From positions 3,729,503-3,793,502 of the forward strand of contig NC_059473.1 of the NCBI RefSeq assembly GCF_018139145.2: DNA of 64,000 nucleotides. The letters run 5' to 3'. Positions within the stretch are counted from its first letter, which is position 1, and every line of letters begins with the position of its first letter. The DNA is from Gymnogyps californianus. Lineage: Eukaryota; Chordata; Aves; Accipitriformes; Cathartidae. The position numbers and the translations under genes were made by a program. The notes under the pieces were generated by a model. It had not been told where the DNA came from, ran no database searches, and saw only the letters and a program-made list of their open reading frames with translations. Below, in pieces: positions 12,531 through 24,600 of this stretch.

Positions 12531-14059
12531 CTCCGTCTCACGTCTTAATCATCATCCCTAGTGATGAGACCCTCAGTGCCATCTTGGTTCTGTCTTCTTT
12601 TGTTCTGCCATTTCCCTAGGTTTTTTAGGTCTTTACTGGGGCTCGGAGCTATTAATATCAGTGACAATTTTTGTCACAAACTAAACAGCCAGTCCACAAA
12701 TGCTTTCATTCCTGACAAATCCACTGTCCTGTCTTGTAACATTCTCGAATAACCACAGCACTAAAAAATACACTTACCGGCGTGGAAACGTCTGACCATG
12801 CATTTTGATAGCTGTCTGTTCCTCCAGCCCCTTCTTGAGGCTTGACACCGAAAACAGGAACGGAGCAACGGGTTGGGCAACCTGCAGTAGAATAACCCTT
12901 TGGGTTCCTTCCTTTGGAGATAGCACATAGCTCAGGATGGCTTCCCAACAGAAAAGCAGTCTCATCACACCCCTGAAATTCAAACTTGGCCAATTCAGTT
13001 GTTCCTGGCTGGTGTCCCTCTTAGGTAATTACTCAGAGAGGTCTCACACAGCAGGACGGCTTTGTTTGCAGGTGCTCGCTGAACATTACCTCCGCATACT
13101 CTTGAACCCTGCCTCGTCACCTATGGATGTTTTCGAGGAGCGTAATATATACAGTGTGTGACACCTGATACCGTATCTGTCTCATATGCTTCTTACAAAA
13201 ATCAATCTAAATCAATAAATTGTCCACCCTCCTCATACAGTATTTGCAGAGGTTCAAAGACAGGACCAATTATTCTTAAGGTTGAATTGTCAGGTGTCAG
13301 ATGAGAATATAGAAGTTGAAGCATTATATTTAGGAACAGATTTATTTAGAGGACCTGAAGAATTTGCTTTGCTATCAACAGGTCTATAAACAGAGCTTTT
13401 AGAGTATGTTCTGGTAGAAACTGATACCTTGTAAAATGATAGGGGTTGTGTTGGTTTTTTTTTTCCTTTTCTCTTCTTTTTGCACAATTCAAATCATATA
13501 GCTGTCTGATAAAAGTAGGTAACCTAACACCCAAGCTCACTGAAGTCATGGCAGTAAAGCTCCTGACCTTGAAGGGCTTTTGGTCCCGACCCTTCTTGCC
13601 AAACACGTTGCCTTTTTGTTACCTAACTTTCTAGGTACAGATGTAAATTCCCCATGCTTCATTTATGTATAATATATACGTATCTTTATCATGCGTTCAG
13701 TCTCTTGGGTTCGGTTCCAAAAATGAGACCCAGGCCAGTGTCACAGGTCTAGAGATTACATGTGAACATTTTTGTCCCTGCCAAAACCACAGCACACAAA
13801 TACCATGGCTGCTTATAATCACACAAGATGTCCCCAAGTTTAACAGTTCTCATCCCAGAATACCAAACCCCCTCTCTTAGCACTCCTGACAAATCAATAT
13901 GCATTATTATTACGTGCTCAGATACTGCCATGATAGATATCAGATTTCTGCTCATGCCAAAATTTCAGCTAGCTGTTCCCTTGAGTATTTATGCTTGTGT
14001 ACTGTATTTAACAACAGCCCATTCAAAATGCTCACAGCTCCTAGGAATGAAATGCACAT
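12531..14059. other. Intergenic or intronic DNA, nothing recognised
   Basis: Mixed composition with no simple repeat longer than about 10 bases. The minus frame 12993-12706 (95 codons) is open but matches nothing known. Confidence 0.5.
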
Positions 14060-14480
14060 AATTTAGGAATAGCTGCCTGGCTATTCAGGCATCATGCTGT
14101 GTCAAGGGAAAATTAAATCTCTGACTCCCCTCCTCTTTTAAAACAAACCTGTAGTTTGCATCATATTTTTGGGAGCTGCATGGAAGTTTCATAAAGAGAA
14201 AGCGAGCATGGCTCTTTTTCCTGTTTAATGGTAGTGCCTCCCCATTAATGTTCCAAAATGATACAGTAGTTTAAAAAAATGGTCTCAGCATGCATGCATT
14301 GTATCACATTAAGAAATCAGGATTTTCTAGGCACTGCACAGCATTAATTACACTGAGCATGCTGCAAATTTAAATTAAATGATATGCTATGTTCTGTTGT
14401 AAATATCAAAATGGATTGCAAGATACTTGCTTCTGATTGGCATTTGTGCACTGAACGGGATCAGAAAACCTCTATGATAT
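14060..14480. promoter_or_regulatory. Possible conserved non-coding element with homeodomain-type sites
   Basis: A repeat-free AT-rich stretch with dense transcription-factor-like words: TAATTA at 14345-14350, tgcatgcatg near 14290, agcatgctgc and taaatga. It has no open frame of note. The texture (no simple repeats, many TAAT and ATGCAT cores) resembles vertebrate developmental enhancers, but conservation has not been tested. Confidence 0.3.
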
Positions 14481-15537
14481 ATGATTTTTTTGTTGTTGTT
14501 TTAGGAGCACCTGATGCAAATGCACTTTTTGTTTTCAGGAGTACCTAACAGCACAGTTACAGGTCAGAACTCGTCTGTGCTAAAAAAAAAAAACCTCCCT
14601 CAAAAATAATAATATGACTGAAAGAACAAAAAAAGCCTTCTTTGCCATCATTCCCCCTCCTAACAAAACAGAACAAAAATATATTTCTCTCCCCACACCA
14701 AGTACTTACAATCTAGGGAATGGAGGGGCACCAAGAGGAAAATGGGGGATATGTGGGACTGAAGCAGGTCAGCATGAAGGAAGCGGACCTGATTTTGTCA
14801 CATGGGTCAAGTACCCAGGATCCTACGTAAGCAAATGCTGTGTGGGCTTCAAATCATCTCGGCAGAGAAGGGCTGCTGTTACAGCTAGGAGTTTAAGGCA
14901 GGAAGGGAGTGAGGGGTGAGCTAGGCTCGGGACTGCCTCGTCTCTGTTATGAGGGAAGCTTGATCTGGTGATTCGATGAGAAAAAGACAATGGCTGAAAA
15001 GAATATAAGCAATAAACAGCAGGTCTATTAGTATTTGTATTCTTTTTCTTGGCATAGGTATTTCACATTCCCTTGTGATTTTATAGTATCAGATTGAATT
15101 GTCAAGATCTCACCAGCCTCTGCCCTTAAACAACTGGATGAGATCTATTTTAGCCTGTATTTCTATGTGATTAAATACTAAACAAATATTTTAAAACTCT
15201 GCACAGCAGAGAAAGGATGGCATTTAGTTAATTGTATAGAGAAGGCATTTTAAAAAAATCTGTATTTTCAGGGCTTAAGGTCTTTGTGAAATGATTAGCG
15301 CTGAGCTGAGAAGGACAAGTGAGTGCCAGTCTGAATTGGCACAAAGGCATGAGGCATAAAGGAGGCGCATCATAAAAGTGTGGGCAGGAACATGCAGACA
15401 CCGACATGTCTTCAAACCCAGGATCACCATGTTCTCTCTAAATTATCTTACCTTTTCTGTGTCTTTTGCTTTTAGGACTTAACTCCAGTTTTCGTGGCCC
15501 ATTATGCGGCAGTCCTCTGTGTATGAGAAGTACAACT

Positions 15538-15584
15538 ATGAAACAAGCAAACAAACAAACAAAAAAGCCAAAAAAAAAAAAAAA
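15538..15584 (+). repeat. AAAC microsatellite and A15 run
   Basis: Repeats of aaac (caaacaaacaaacaa) are followed by agcc and an A15 run at 15570-15584. Confidence 0.88.
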
Positions 15585-16183
15585 GAGGACGGCCTGATCT
15601 ACCCCAGAACAACAAATGGACATTAAAACCAAGCTCAGGATACCTCAGCCTTGTAAAACTCCTTTCTCGGATCTTCTGAAGAAGAAATTCCTCTAGAGTC
15701 TTCCACAGCTAGTCTGACATACGCTTCACTGGGCCAGGTTGTGAATAGTATTCTTATGAGATTGTCTAGTAAAGAAAGGCTGTCCGGCTGGGCCTGCTGG
15801 GGATCAGTTAAAATAATGTTTGTCCCAGACCTTTTCACAAGCTTTTACTGGACCTCTTCAGTGTCTCATTTGGGTGTGATGCTGGATGTTCAGGAAGTGG
15901 CTGGTGACAGCAATAAAACCTGATGGATGTATGGCTGTAAGATGGTTGTTCATTCTTACATCTGACAGCAATGCCTCGCTACCACCAAGGTGGCATATTC
16001 AGCTATTAAAGACGTGCTTTTCCCTGGGAGCTGCAAGGATACCCTGAAGGGTGTCCTTTCCTTTCTCCTACGTCCAGAATGAATTAGGTAGTGGTCAGCC
16101 AGGTGAGATGGACACCATGAGACAACCCCTTTCCATAAGTAGCAGGCTGGCCTTCAGCTCTCTCACCATCTTTCAGCACTTGC

Positions 16184-16215
<32 letters not shown>

Positions 16216-16225
16216 AAAAAAAAAA
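16184..16225 (+). repeat. Poly(A) tracts (A25 and A13)
   Basis: A25 at 16184-16208, then gggc, then A13 at 16213-16225. No AATAAA signal or recognisable element lies directly upstream, so a retroposon tail is not shown. Confidence 0.92.
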
Positions 16226-16934
16226 GGCAAGCCAAAGATAGTTTATGTGCAGCTCAGGAAGCTCTCAGAAATGAATGTGTCTGTGATTTAATAACACATC
16301 TACACAAAACGACACTTCTCCTAACATTCACTGAGAGAAAGAAGGCAGAGCAGTATGGGGCCATAACCAGCACACAATGCATTACTATTGCAACAACAAA
16401 CAGCTAAACTACCAGGTATTTATTTTTCAGTATGCACAATTGTTGGAGGAGAATGAAAATTATTCTTTGACGCTCTGACGGAGACGTAGAAAGCCCTGTG
16501 CTTCCCCTAGCTCCCATGGTCCTGACAAGAAACAACTCACAAATTCTAATAAATAGAAAATAGAAATAAATACTTTAACTATATGGCATAGGGTTTTGAA
16601 TGGCTTTCTGAATCGGAAAGTGCTGCTCGTACGTCTTCGTTATTTCTACACTCTGTAATGTTGGCTCTCCAAAAGTCAGAGACAAAGTGAGATAGATACT
16701 ACAAGGATCACAGACACTACACTGGGAAACCAAGTATCAATGGTACATCCAGATTTATGGTAGGTGATGGCAGTAAAGTGAAAGCAAAACTGTTTGCGCA
16801 GTCTGTATTGTTGCCCATTACTGTGTATTTGCCCTTTTTTCTTGCTTAGCTACAGCTGAAAGAATGGAAAGTTCTACCTTATATACAGTATTAGGAAACA
16901 CTATTTGATCGTAAGGTCAATCAGACTAGTTTAC

Positions 16935-17088
16935 CTGCTTGAGGTATTTATGGCACAATCACTCAGTGTCTTTAAGGAAAGGTTAGATACATTTATGGGA
17001 AAGGTATTTTGCAGAAGCCTTCCTGTTTCATAGAGGTCTTGGACAAAATGACCCAGGAGGCCCCTTCTGAGTCTATCAAATGTGGTTC
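16935..17088 (+). mobile_element. CR1-like LINE 3' end fragment
   Basis: The segment contains gtgtctttaaggaaaggtta, then a spacer, then ggacaaaatgacccaggagg, then ccccttctgagtcta. This order matches the 3' untranslated tail of CR1 LINEs as I know them (aggttagata... then gactagatgacccaggaggtccctt...tctatga). The terminal ATTCTATG-type octamer repeats are not evident and there are several mismatches, so it is an old, 5'-truncated copy. CR1 is the dominant LINE in birds and reptiles. No coding part is present. Confidence 0.65.
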
Positions 17089-18014
17089 CCTGATTGATGC
17101 TGTTTCCCCCCCCCCCAAGTCTTTTCAAAACACAAAGCACTGTTATAAAATTTAATATGATACACTATATAACTTTACCACAATGCCATTTCCTTATAGG
17201 AAACGGTTAGCTGGTAGCACAGGAGCCTCGCGCAAAAGGAAGAAAAGAAGAAAAAAGAAATTGCAGTGCAGTTTCTCTGCCAAGGGATATCGACTATAAC
17301 ATTTACACTGTTCTTAGTATGGACCCTCATGTGTGCAGGGGGACACCAAGTCGTGGAGGCATATAAGCAACCCAGACTGTAGTATCTATTTTTCCAGAAA
17401 AACCTAACAAGGCCTGAGGTAATTTTCTATGTTGTGCAATAAGCATTCCCTCAACGCTGGAAAGCAAATGGACACCCAGCTCTCCTTATAAAAATAACTG
17501 CCCGGTGCTGTAATCGGCTGGGCATAACGTAGAGCCGCCTGGAGGCAAAGAAACGAGAGTGTCCAACCCCTCTCTGCACGCCATAATGCAGGCACGTCCT
17601 CCACCTATGGTCTCAAACCCTTCTGTGGTTACAAATGGCAAGAATGAAAACACCACACAGATGAGAAGAGGCTCAGAAAAGCCTATTCTGTAATTAATCA
17701 CCCTCTCTAAGATGGCTTTGTCCCAGCCTGCTAACATTCACGCAGCCATCATGCAGCAGATGGAGCAAAACCCTGAAAAGTACAAGCCTGAAAAGCTGCA
17801 CCGCTAAAACCCTTGGCTGAGTGCAGCAAAATCACTGGGCAACGTGTTTGTCCATTGACTAAAGACTGTGCAACAGAGCTTTGGCCCCATTTTCCTGTAT
17901 TTGAATACAAGATGCTGCTTCAGAGCAAGTTCTGTTTCTTTAAGGAGTGGCCAACTTGTATCACAGCACTGAGGCTTTCTTGAAGCTGGTGATCCAGCAA
18001 GCTGAAAGTGGTTA
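17089..18014. other. Intergenic or intronic DNA, nothing recognised
   Basis: A C10 run lies near 17107-17116 just after the CR1-like tail. Otherwise unique-looking sequence with no supported feature. Confidence 0.5.
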
Positions 18015-18019
18015 GCAAA
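18015..18019. repeat. Target-site duplication, left copy (GCAAA), of LTR 2
   Basis: Five bases before the LTR start, repeated exactly at 18624-18628. Confidence 0.9.
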
Positions 18020-18283
18020 TGTCCTGGTTTTGGCTGGGACAGAGTTAACTCTCTTCTTAGTAGCTGGTACAGTGCTGTGTTTTGGATTTAGTGTGAGAAT
18101 GATGTTGATAACACGCTGATGTTTTAGTTGTTGCTAAGTAGCGCTTATCTTAAGTCAAGGACTTCTCAGTTTCCCATGCTCTGCCAGCAAGCAGGTGTGC
18201 AAGAAGCTGGGAGGGAGCACAGCCGGGGCAGCTGACCTGAACTAGCCAAAGGGGTATTCCATACCATGGAACGTCACGCCCAG

Positions 18284-18291
18284 TATATAAA
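18284..18291 (+). promoter_or_regulatory. TATA box in LTR 2
   Basis: The octamer tatataaa is followed by ctggggggagttggcc, the same arrangement as in LTR 1. An ACGTCA half-CRE lies about 15 bases upstream. Confidence 0.7.
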
Positions 18292-18492
18292 CTGGGGGGA
18301 GTTGGCCGGGAGGTGCGGATCGCGGATCGGGAACTAACTGGGCATCGGTCAGCGGGTGGTGAGCAATTGCATTGTGCATCACTGGTTTTTTTCTTCCCCC
18401 CCCTTCCTTTTTTTTGTTATATTCCTTTTCATTACTATTATTATTATTATATTTCATTATTACTATTGTTAGTATTATATTTTACTTTAGTT

Positions 18493-18498
18493 ATTAAA
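18493..18498 (+). terminator. ATTAAA polyadenylation-type signal in LTR 2
   Basis: The hexamer attaaa lies about 200 bases after the TATA box and just before the conserved ctgttcttatctcaaccc segment, the usual place for the R-region poly(A) signal in this LTR family. The matching site in LTR 1 has decayed to cttaaa. Confidence 0.6.
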
Positions 18499-18623
18499 CT
18501 GTTCTTATCTCAACCCACGAGTTTTACTTTTTTTTTCCCTTTCCTCCTCCTCACCCCACTGGGAGGGGGGAGGGGGAAGCGGCTTCGTGGTGCTGAGTTG
18601 CTGACTGGGGTTAAACCACGACA

Positions 18624-18628
18624 GCAAA
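18624..18628. repeat. Target-site duplication, right copy (GCAAA), of LTR 2
   Basis: Exact match to 18015-18019, directly after the terminal ...cgaca of the LTR. Confidence 0.9.
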
Positions 18629-21600
18629 GCAGCTATCACTTCAGGGATTCAGGGGGCCATCATTTGGGAACAAGTGGTGTGTGGTTTGTTTTTCAGACAG
18701 AATGCTCTCTGGGTCTTCTATGTTTTCAGGTCCACCAAACCATTTAGTAAATTTATATAACATTTCTCACTACTATACTATTTTTTTAAATTTGAGGAGA
18801 GATGGTTTTGCTGAATGTTTCCTAAATTGACTATTTCTTTTTTTCTTTCAAAATGTTAACATATTTAAAAGTTTAAGTCAACTTAATGAAATTTCTAAAA
18901 ACCAAACAACCAGACTCTCTGGGCCATTCGGTTGGCCTCCATTGCTCTGTAGTAAGTTTTAATTTTAGGTTCTCACAGGAAAAAAATGAAAAAATACCCA
19001 GAACTTTGGGGTTTACGCTCAAAAACATTTTACACTAACCTTTTTGTTTTCACTCCAGCTGATTTAAAGGCCAAACTCCTCTTCCAAAAAGCAGGCCCCT
19101 GCCCCCGTCTTCTTGGGACAGCTCTGGCAGGAAATAACAACATCCATACACACACACTCCAAAGGCTTTTGAAGTCTCACAAATGTGAGCTGTTCCCTTT
19201 TGCAGGGCAGGCCAGGATTAACTCTTTTATTAACCTTCTAACCTCATCCATGAGAAAGAAAAATAGCCTAACCCTTTTTTTTTTTTTTTTTTTTTTGGAA
19301 GCTTGCAGCCTTCTTTACCTAAACATTTGTGAGCTCAAACACCCTACAGATGGGAGCAAAATGAGGACCGTTAATGGCACTTTCCATGAGGAGCTCCCTG
19401 AAGCCCCTTTTGGACCCTCCCATTATGTTGTACTCGGTGTCAATGGCTATCCCTAAAAGCTTGTGTTTTCACTTGAAAATATTTTCCCATTACCATAAGG
19501 CCTGGGTCTCTTTATTTGAATCGTATTTGTGGGAGCAAATAATAACCTTTTGGTCCTTTTCAACATGTTGCATCAATGTATTTTCCCGATTCCTATGTCA
19601 AAAAAGTGACTTTTAGCAAAATGAAAAATGTGGCCTGGCTTTAATCCTGACAGTGTTACAATTGCTCATCCTTAGCTCTTACTTCCTCCCTGCATCACAG
19701 TGCAGAGTAAGACACTCATGTCGGAACAGCTCTTCTCACTGGAGTCAAAATGGTAAAAATTAGCCTCAGTGAGTGACACGAGCAGAAATTTCAAAAAGGC
19801 AGGAAAATTTATCTCCTGCTCTTTGTCTTACAGTATGGTGCATTTTAGTGGTTGGAAGATTTAGCTTCCAAGCATCCCATACATATAAATCCTAGTGGAC
19901 AACAGCTATCCAGCTTCTTTTTCAGGGCAGTTGAGCTCAGCAGCTGGAATCTGCTAGGGAATGAGGGTCGAGATAAGGATGGAGAAAAACTTTCCTGTAG
20001 CCTTCAGGTGTTGGTCAAGGGTCAGGATGAGGAAACAGCCAAAGCAAAACAAAACTCTCAGCTACATCTCCTCACTGCGTTACACGAGGTCGCGGCTATT
20101 TGGCATAAGGAGCACGATTTTGGGCCAGCCCTGTCTCTCCTCTGCTGTAGCTTAGACCATTAACTGCTTTGATGATACAGTCCCTCTCGGGATTTCTCCT
20201 TTTGAAAGATTTATACTTGGTTTAAATCTAATGCGAATGCTCCACTTGAGCTTTTAGGAGGCCAAGACACTTAAAAATCTCAGATGGGCAGGACAAGCGA
20301 GAAAGGCAAACTCTCTCTCCTCAGGTCCCTTGTAAAGGCGTTCAAATACCACTTTGATGAGAACTTTCCAGCTGCTTTGCTGGGTAAAGAGACGCATCAC
20401 AGCTCTAATGCGCAGGGATGCCCTTCACGCCGACCAACAGGCAGAGAAAAAAAGGCGGTGGGAAGAGTAAAAGGCACCTAAATAAAAAAGGCAGGCGATG
20501 ATGGATCCAACTGAATTTTTTGCCTTCTTTCATCTTTGGAAATGGGAAAACCCATTCAGGATCACGGATTTCCAGACTGGGCTGTATGCACCATTAATTG
20601 TGCCACAAAGCAGAGATGGTTTGCTACTGTTGCCTCCTCCAAAAAAAGCTGTTACTGTGAGTTCTTTGGGGCTCAGGAACTCCATTTCCCAGTTTTCAGT
20701 TAATACTTCAATGATTATACATAAATAATAGTAATAATAATCATAACAATACCTGGCTTGCCATTATGTTGTACTGAGTCTTTGTGATGCCTCTCTCACG
20801 ATAAAATCTGTGTATTAAACACTTTAATTGAAACTCTTAATAAAACAGAGATATTTTCACTTGTGCGGTTACGTTCACAAAATGATCACAAAGCACTTTA
20901 CAGAATCAAATAAAAGTAGCCAGCCTGATCCTTGTATAGACGCAAACACTGTTACTGTGCATCTTAGTAGTATATAACAAAGCTGTCATACAGACAATCA
21001 ATTGTCAAACATACCGTATTTTAGGGTTTATGCTGGCCACACAGCATCCAAAAAGCTTGGGTTTTGTCCTTAAGCTTGTTCTGCAAATCTCTAATGCCGT
21101 CACAAGCGACACGGCAAGAGGGGACTGGACGGTCTCACTACTAGGCAAGAAGAGCAGGCTGCAGGCAGGAGGGCTAGTGAACAGTCGTGCCTCATTATCA
21201 AGAGCCCTGGTTCAGAAGGAAAAAAGAAAAAAGGTTATCATTTTCCTGGTTTAGGAAAAAAGCCATGGAAGTCTTGATGCGCCATGGTGCTGAGTACTGA
21301 GCAGCCTCCATGGGGTCACTAAGAGAGGACAAGGCAAAACCTGGTAATGCAAATGCTAACGTTAAATGATGCCGCCCGAGGTCTGGAAGGGGTCTCAAGC
21401 TTTGGGCCTCGTAATAGGTAGTTCTGGAGCTAAGAGACAGCAAAGAGCTTTGTTCCCTCTTGTATAATTGATAAATTACCATTGTTAGTACTAAACAATA
21501 CTACCGAGCACAGAATGGAAACACGCTAATGCTTTATCCATCTTTAGCAATTCTGATCATGTGCTCATACTGTTCTTAAACGTGCTAGATATTTGTTTGA

Positions 21601-24600
21601 CGAAACAATAACTTTTAGAAAAGAGAAAAATAAGAACTTTAAAGATAATCAAAACCTTGACTACATACTTTACCACAGGTAGCTGTGAATAAGCTTCAGT
21701 ACTCTTTATTTTTAACATTCCAGATATGTAATTTAATGCAGGTCTAATGACAGTCTCGAACATACTGCTTTAATCGAAATTGTTCAGGCTCTGTTCTGTG
21801 ACAAGGGCTCACAAGCTACCAGCAGGGTTGTCCATTTTCCCCGCTTCTGTAAGGAAAAGAAAAGGGAGGGGAGGGGGACACTCTTGAACTTATGTTGCTA
21901 TTGATGTGTAATATACAATAAAAAAACAGTTAAATTTCAATTACCCACAGGTAATTATAATTTTATTGTTTGACTGTACTATGGGGATTTTTGTAATTCC
22001 CAAGACTAATAATTTTCTATAATTTTACAGGTTGTCAAATAAACTATTAAAGATTATCTTTGAAAAGGATTCTGCAATTGTAAGGACATATCATACTGTT
22101 CCTGTACATTATTAGTAATTAGAGATCCCTGGATAGTGAAATATCTGCACTATATGCTAGCTGCTGGATACCATATTTTCTCACAGCCTCCTGTAATCTT
22201 GAACCAAAGCTTTCAAACTTCTCATCCATTGTAGCCTAAGTCACGTCCAAACTTTTATTAATATTCACTGAGCACTCATTAAGCAATTCTGGTGCGTTCG
22301 ATACGTTAAATCTATGCTTCCTGATGGGGAAAAGCAAAGGCTCACAGGTCCATCCCGGTGTAGTGGAAACAAACACAAAAGGACTAATTCTGAGCTCTGT
22401 CCCCTGATGGGAATATGGAGAAGCAGCAACGTTTATACGAGCACAAAAGATCTGAATCTGTCCTGAATGCCTTTTGACAGTGTGGCTTGCACAACAAGAC
22501 AAAATTATGCTTCCTGATTTTATCCTAAAAATACGCGTAGATGCAAATATGCTAGGGATCAGCTTCGGCTGTCAACAAGGAGGGGGAATGGGATGGGCAG
22601 AGTATCCAGCCCACAAGAAGCAGAAATTTGGGGGTATTCCCTCCTCCTTGTCGGCGAGTCCCCCCAGATTCACTGGGGTGTTGATGAGGAACTCCGCAGG
22701 CCACTTTCCCTCCCGCACTAGCACCCAACATCCACATAGCTAAGGCGAGTAGACCGCAACTTTTCCCAGTTTAGCTGGCAAAAGCCAAAAGGCAACTAAA
22801 CCAGCATTTACTGGGTGATAACTTCCTTCACCTGTACGTGCAATGTTTGGTGAGAGATTTATTCAGTCTTACAGGGGTGTAATCCTAAGGAGGACCAGAG
22901 GAGGGATGAGCTGAGAAGAAAAAGCAGACCCCGAAACGTTGCATACAGCATCCGGGCACAGACTGAGAGGGCAGCAAGTGTAAAACCGCGTGAGGGGATT
23001 AGCAGTTGTAGAGATTGTTGGTATCTTTGCCTGTAGAGCCATCAAAAGCACAATTCGTAGCCGGCGGTATTTTTTTTTATTGCGGCTGCCCCAGGAGATG
23101 ATAGTCATTATTTGATTTATTGGCCTCTTGGATTGTTATGTGGTGAAGCCTCTGTGCGGAGGGAAACTTCAACGCATTAAGATTTCTTTATGGGCTGAAA
23201 TCTCTCTGAGGAGAGCGGTTTCAGGACATGAAGATTTTCATGCAGAAAACTTTATGGATATGATTTTTTTCCCGATGGATGCCTCCAACCTTATGGCTGG
23301 GGTTTTGCACACCCCAGCCTGTTGGGACACCAAGCAAGAGCATCATCTCACGGCTCTGCCCTGCACTGGACACATCCGCAGGGAGGGTTTTGCCTTCCTC
23401 CTGGTGCCAAGAAGCCTCTGTGGCAGCTGTGATGCTCAGCGAGGGATCCGGTGAGGGATTTCCCTCACACCAGGGAGCGCTGAGGGTGGATTATGTTGGT
23501 TTTACGGTGGTGTTGAGCTGGTGGAGCAGTATAAAGATACGGGAGCACAGGGAAGGATTAAGGCCAATGGACTGCAGCGCTCTGTCTTCCTCTAGAGACA
23601 ACTTCGATCCAATCAATCGAATGTATTAAACAAATCTGAGTAGTCAGTATAGATATACGCAAGGAGCTCTCTTTTCCAAGGTCCGCTTGTCTTGCTGTCC
23701 TGTGCTCATCCTGCACCTATGGGAAGGTGTGGGAAGGAGGATATTTGATAATTTGGAGAGCTCTTCAATAAGTGGCATTTTCTGCTCCTGACTGCCTCTC
23801 TACCTACTAACCCGTCTCAACTGAGCCTGAACCCATTACTCCAGATGATTGGCATTTATAATAAATAGACAGATAGGAGAAAACGCAAAGTCCACAGACA
23901 AAGCTAAATATGTTTCTGGGTAACAGACGATACCATATACAAATACACATCTCTCTCTCCCCTTAATTTTGGTCCTGCTTAACACAGTCCTTGTTGCAAG
24001 TGGAACACGTTCTGACAATTGAATAGTGAAAGCAATTAGAAACAGAATTAATTGATAAAATTAAAGCCCTGCTTTCCTCATGTTTGTCATATGACTACAA
24101 ATATTGTCACTCCCATTAATATTAATTAATATCATTATCAATGTTTCTAATCCCTACACATTTTGTTGAAAAGTTACTCTTAGCTCAAGAATATAATTGT
24201 TAAGTCATGGAAATGTTAAGTAGCAGCTAAGCAAGTCCAAAGAATTAATAGCAAACTGTAGTTTATCCAAGGATTAGACTTTTAGCAATACATAATCACC
24301 TCTTCATGTGTTCATCCACAAAAAATACCTTCCATCCCTCACTACGCTTCTGCCTACTTGTCCTTGCAGTGCACAGTTTTCAAGAATAAAAAAAAAAAAG
24401 AAGATAGTAAGTAAATATTCTTTGCAGTTGCACGCTTTTCTTCAAGATAAGTCACGGCGATAAGAGTTATGTGCCCTTAGCTGAAAGCAATGTCAAGGTC
24501 AATTATCTCACGCTGAAAGCCCTAATGCAAGATACTTTTGTGATCAGAATAATATATGTAACATTGCAAAGCCTTTGTTTTGGTGTTGAGGAAAGCAAAT

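Larger units (their letters stand above)
14481..16934. other. Intergenic or intronic DNA with A-rich simple repeats
   Basis: Contains the AAAC and poly(A) tracts listed separately. The minus frame 15838-15635 (about 68 codons) reads hydrophilic and protein-like (for example DSLSLLDNLIRIL) but has no methionine start, no splice context and no family match, so it is not called a gene. Confidence 0.5.
18020..18623 (+). mobile_element. Solo LTR of the same avian endogenous retrovirus family (copy 2)
   Basis: This 604-bp element is clearly homologous to 4547-5087 along its length and lies in the same orientation. It starts tgtcctggttttggctggg and ends ggttaaaccacgaca. The flanks are a perfect 5-bp duplication, GCAAA (18015-18019 and 18624-18628). 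It carries the TATA box at 18284-18291, a TTA-rich microsatellite near 18430-18480, an ATTAAA polyadenylation-type hexamer at 18493-18498 and the 'ttatctcaacccacgagtttta' segment, with only small differences from copy 1. It is longer than copy 1 partly because it keeps about 22 bases (cttcgtggtgctgagttgctgact) before the terminal ggggttaaac that copy 1 lacks. Like copy 1 it has no internal viral region beside it. Confidence 0.94.

Noticed and set aside
16051..16407. 118-codon plus frame
   Set aside because: It passes through A25 and A13 tracts and gives poly-lysine. No domain.
4547..18623. A single full-length provirus bounded by the two LTRs
   Set aside because: The two LTRs have different 5-bp target duplications, each perfect, and no gag, pol or env similarity was seen between them.
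18313..18747. 144-codon plus frame
   Set aside because: It starts inside LTR 2 and runs through its low-complexity T/ATT region into flanking DNA, so it is an artefact of the repeat.
20881..20920. A further MIR-like word (cacaaagcactttacagaat)
   Set aside because: Only one short word matches. The neighbouring sequence does not follow the MIR order.
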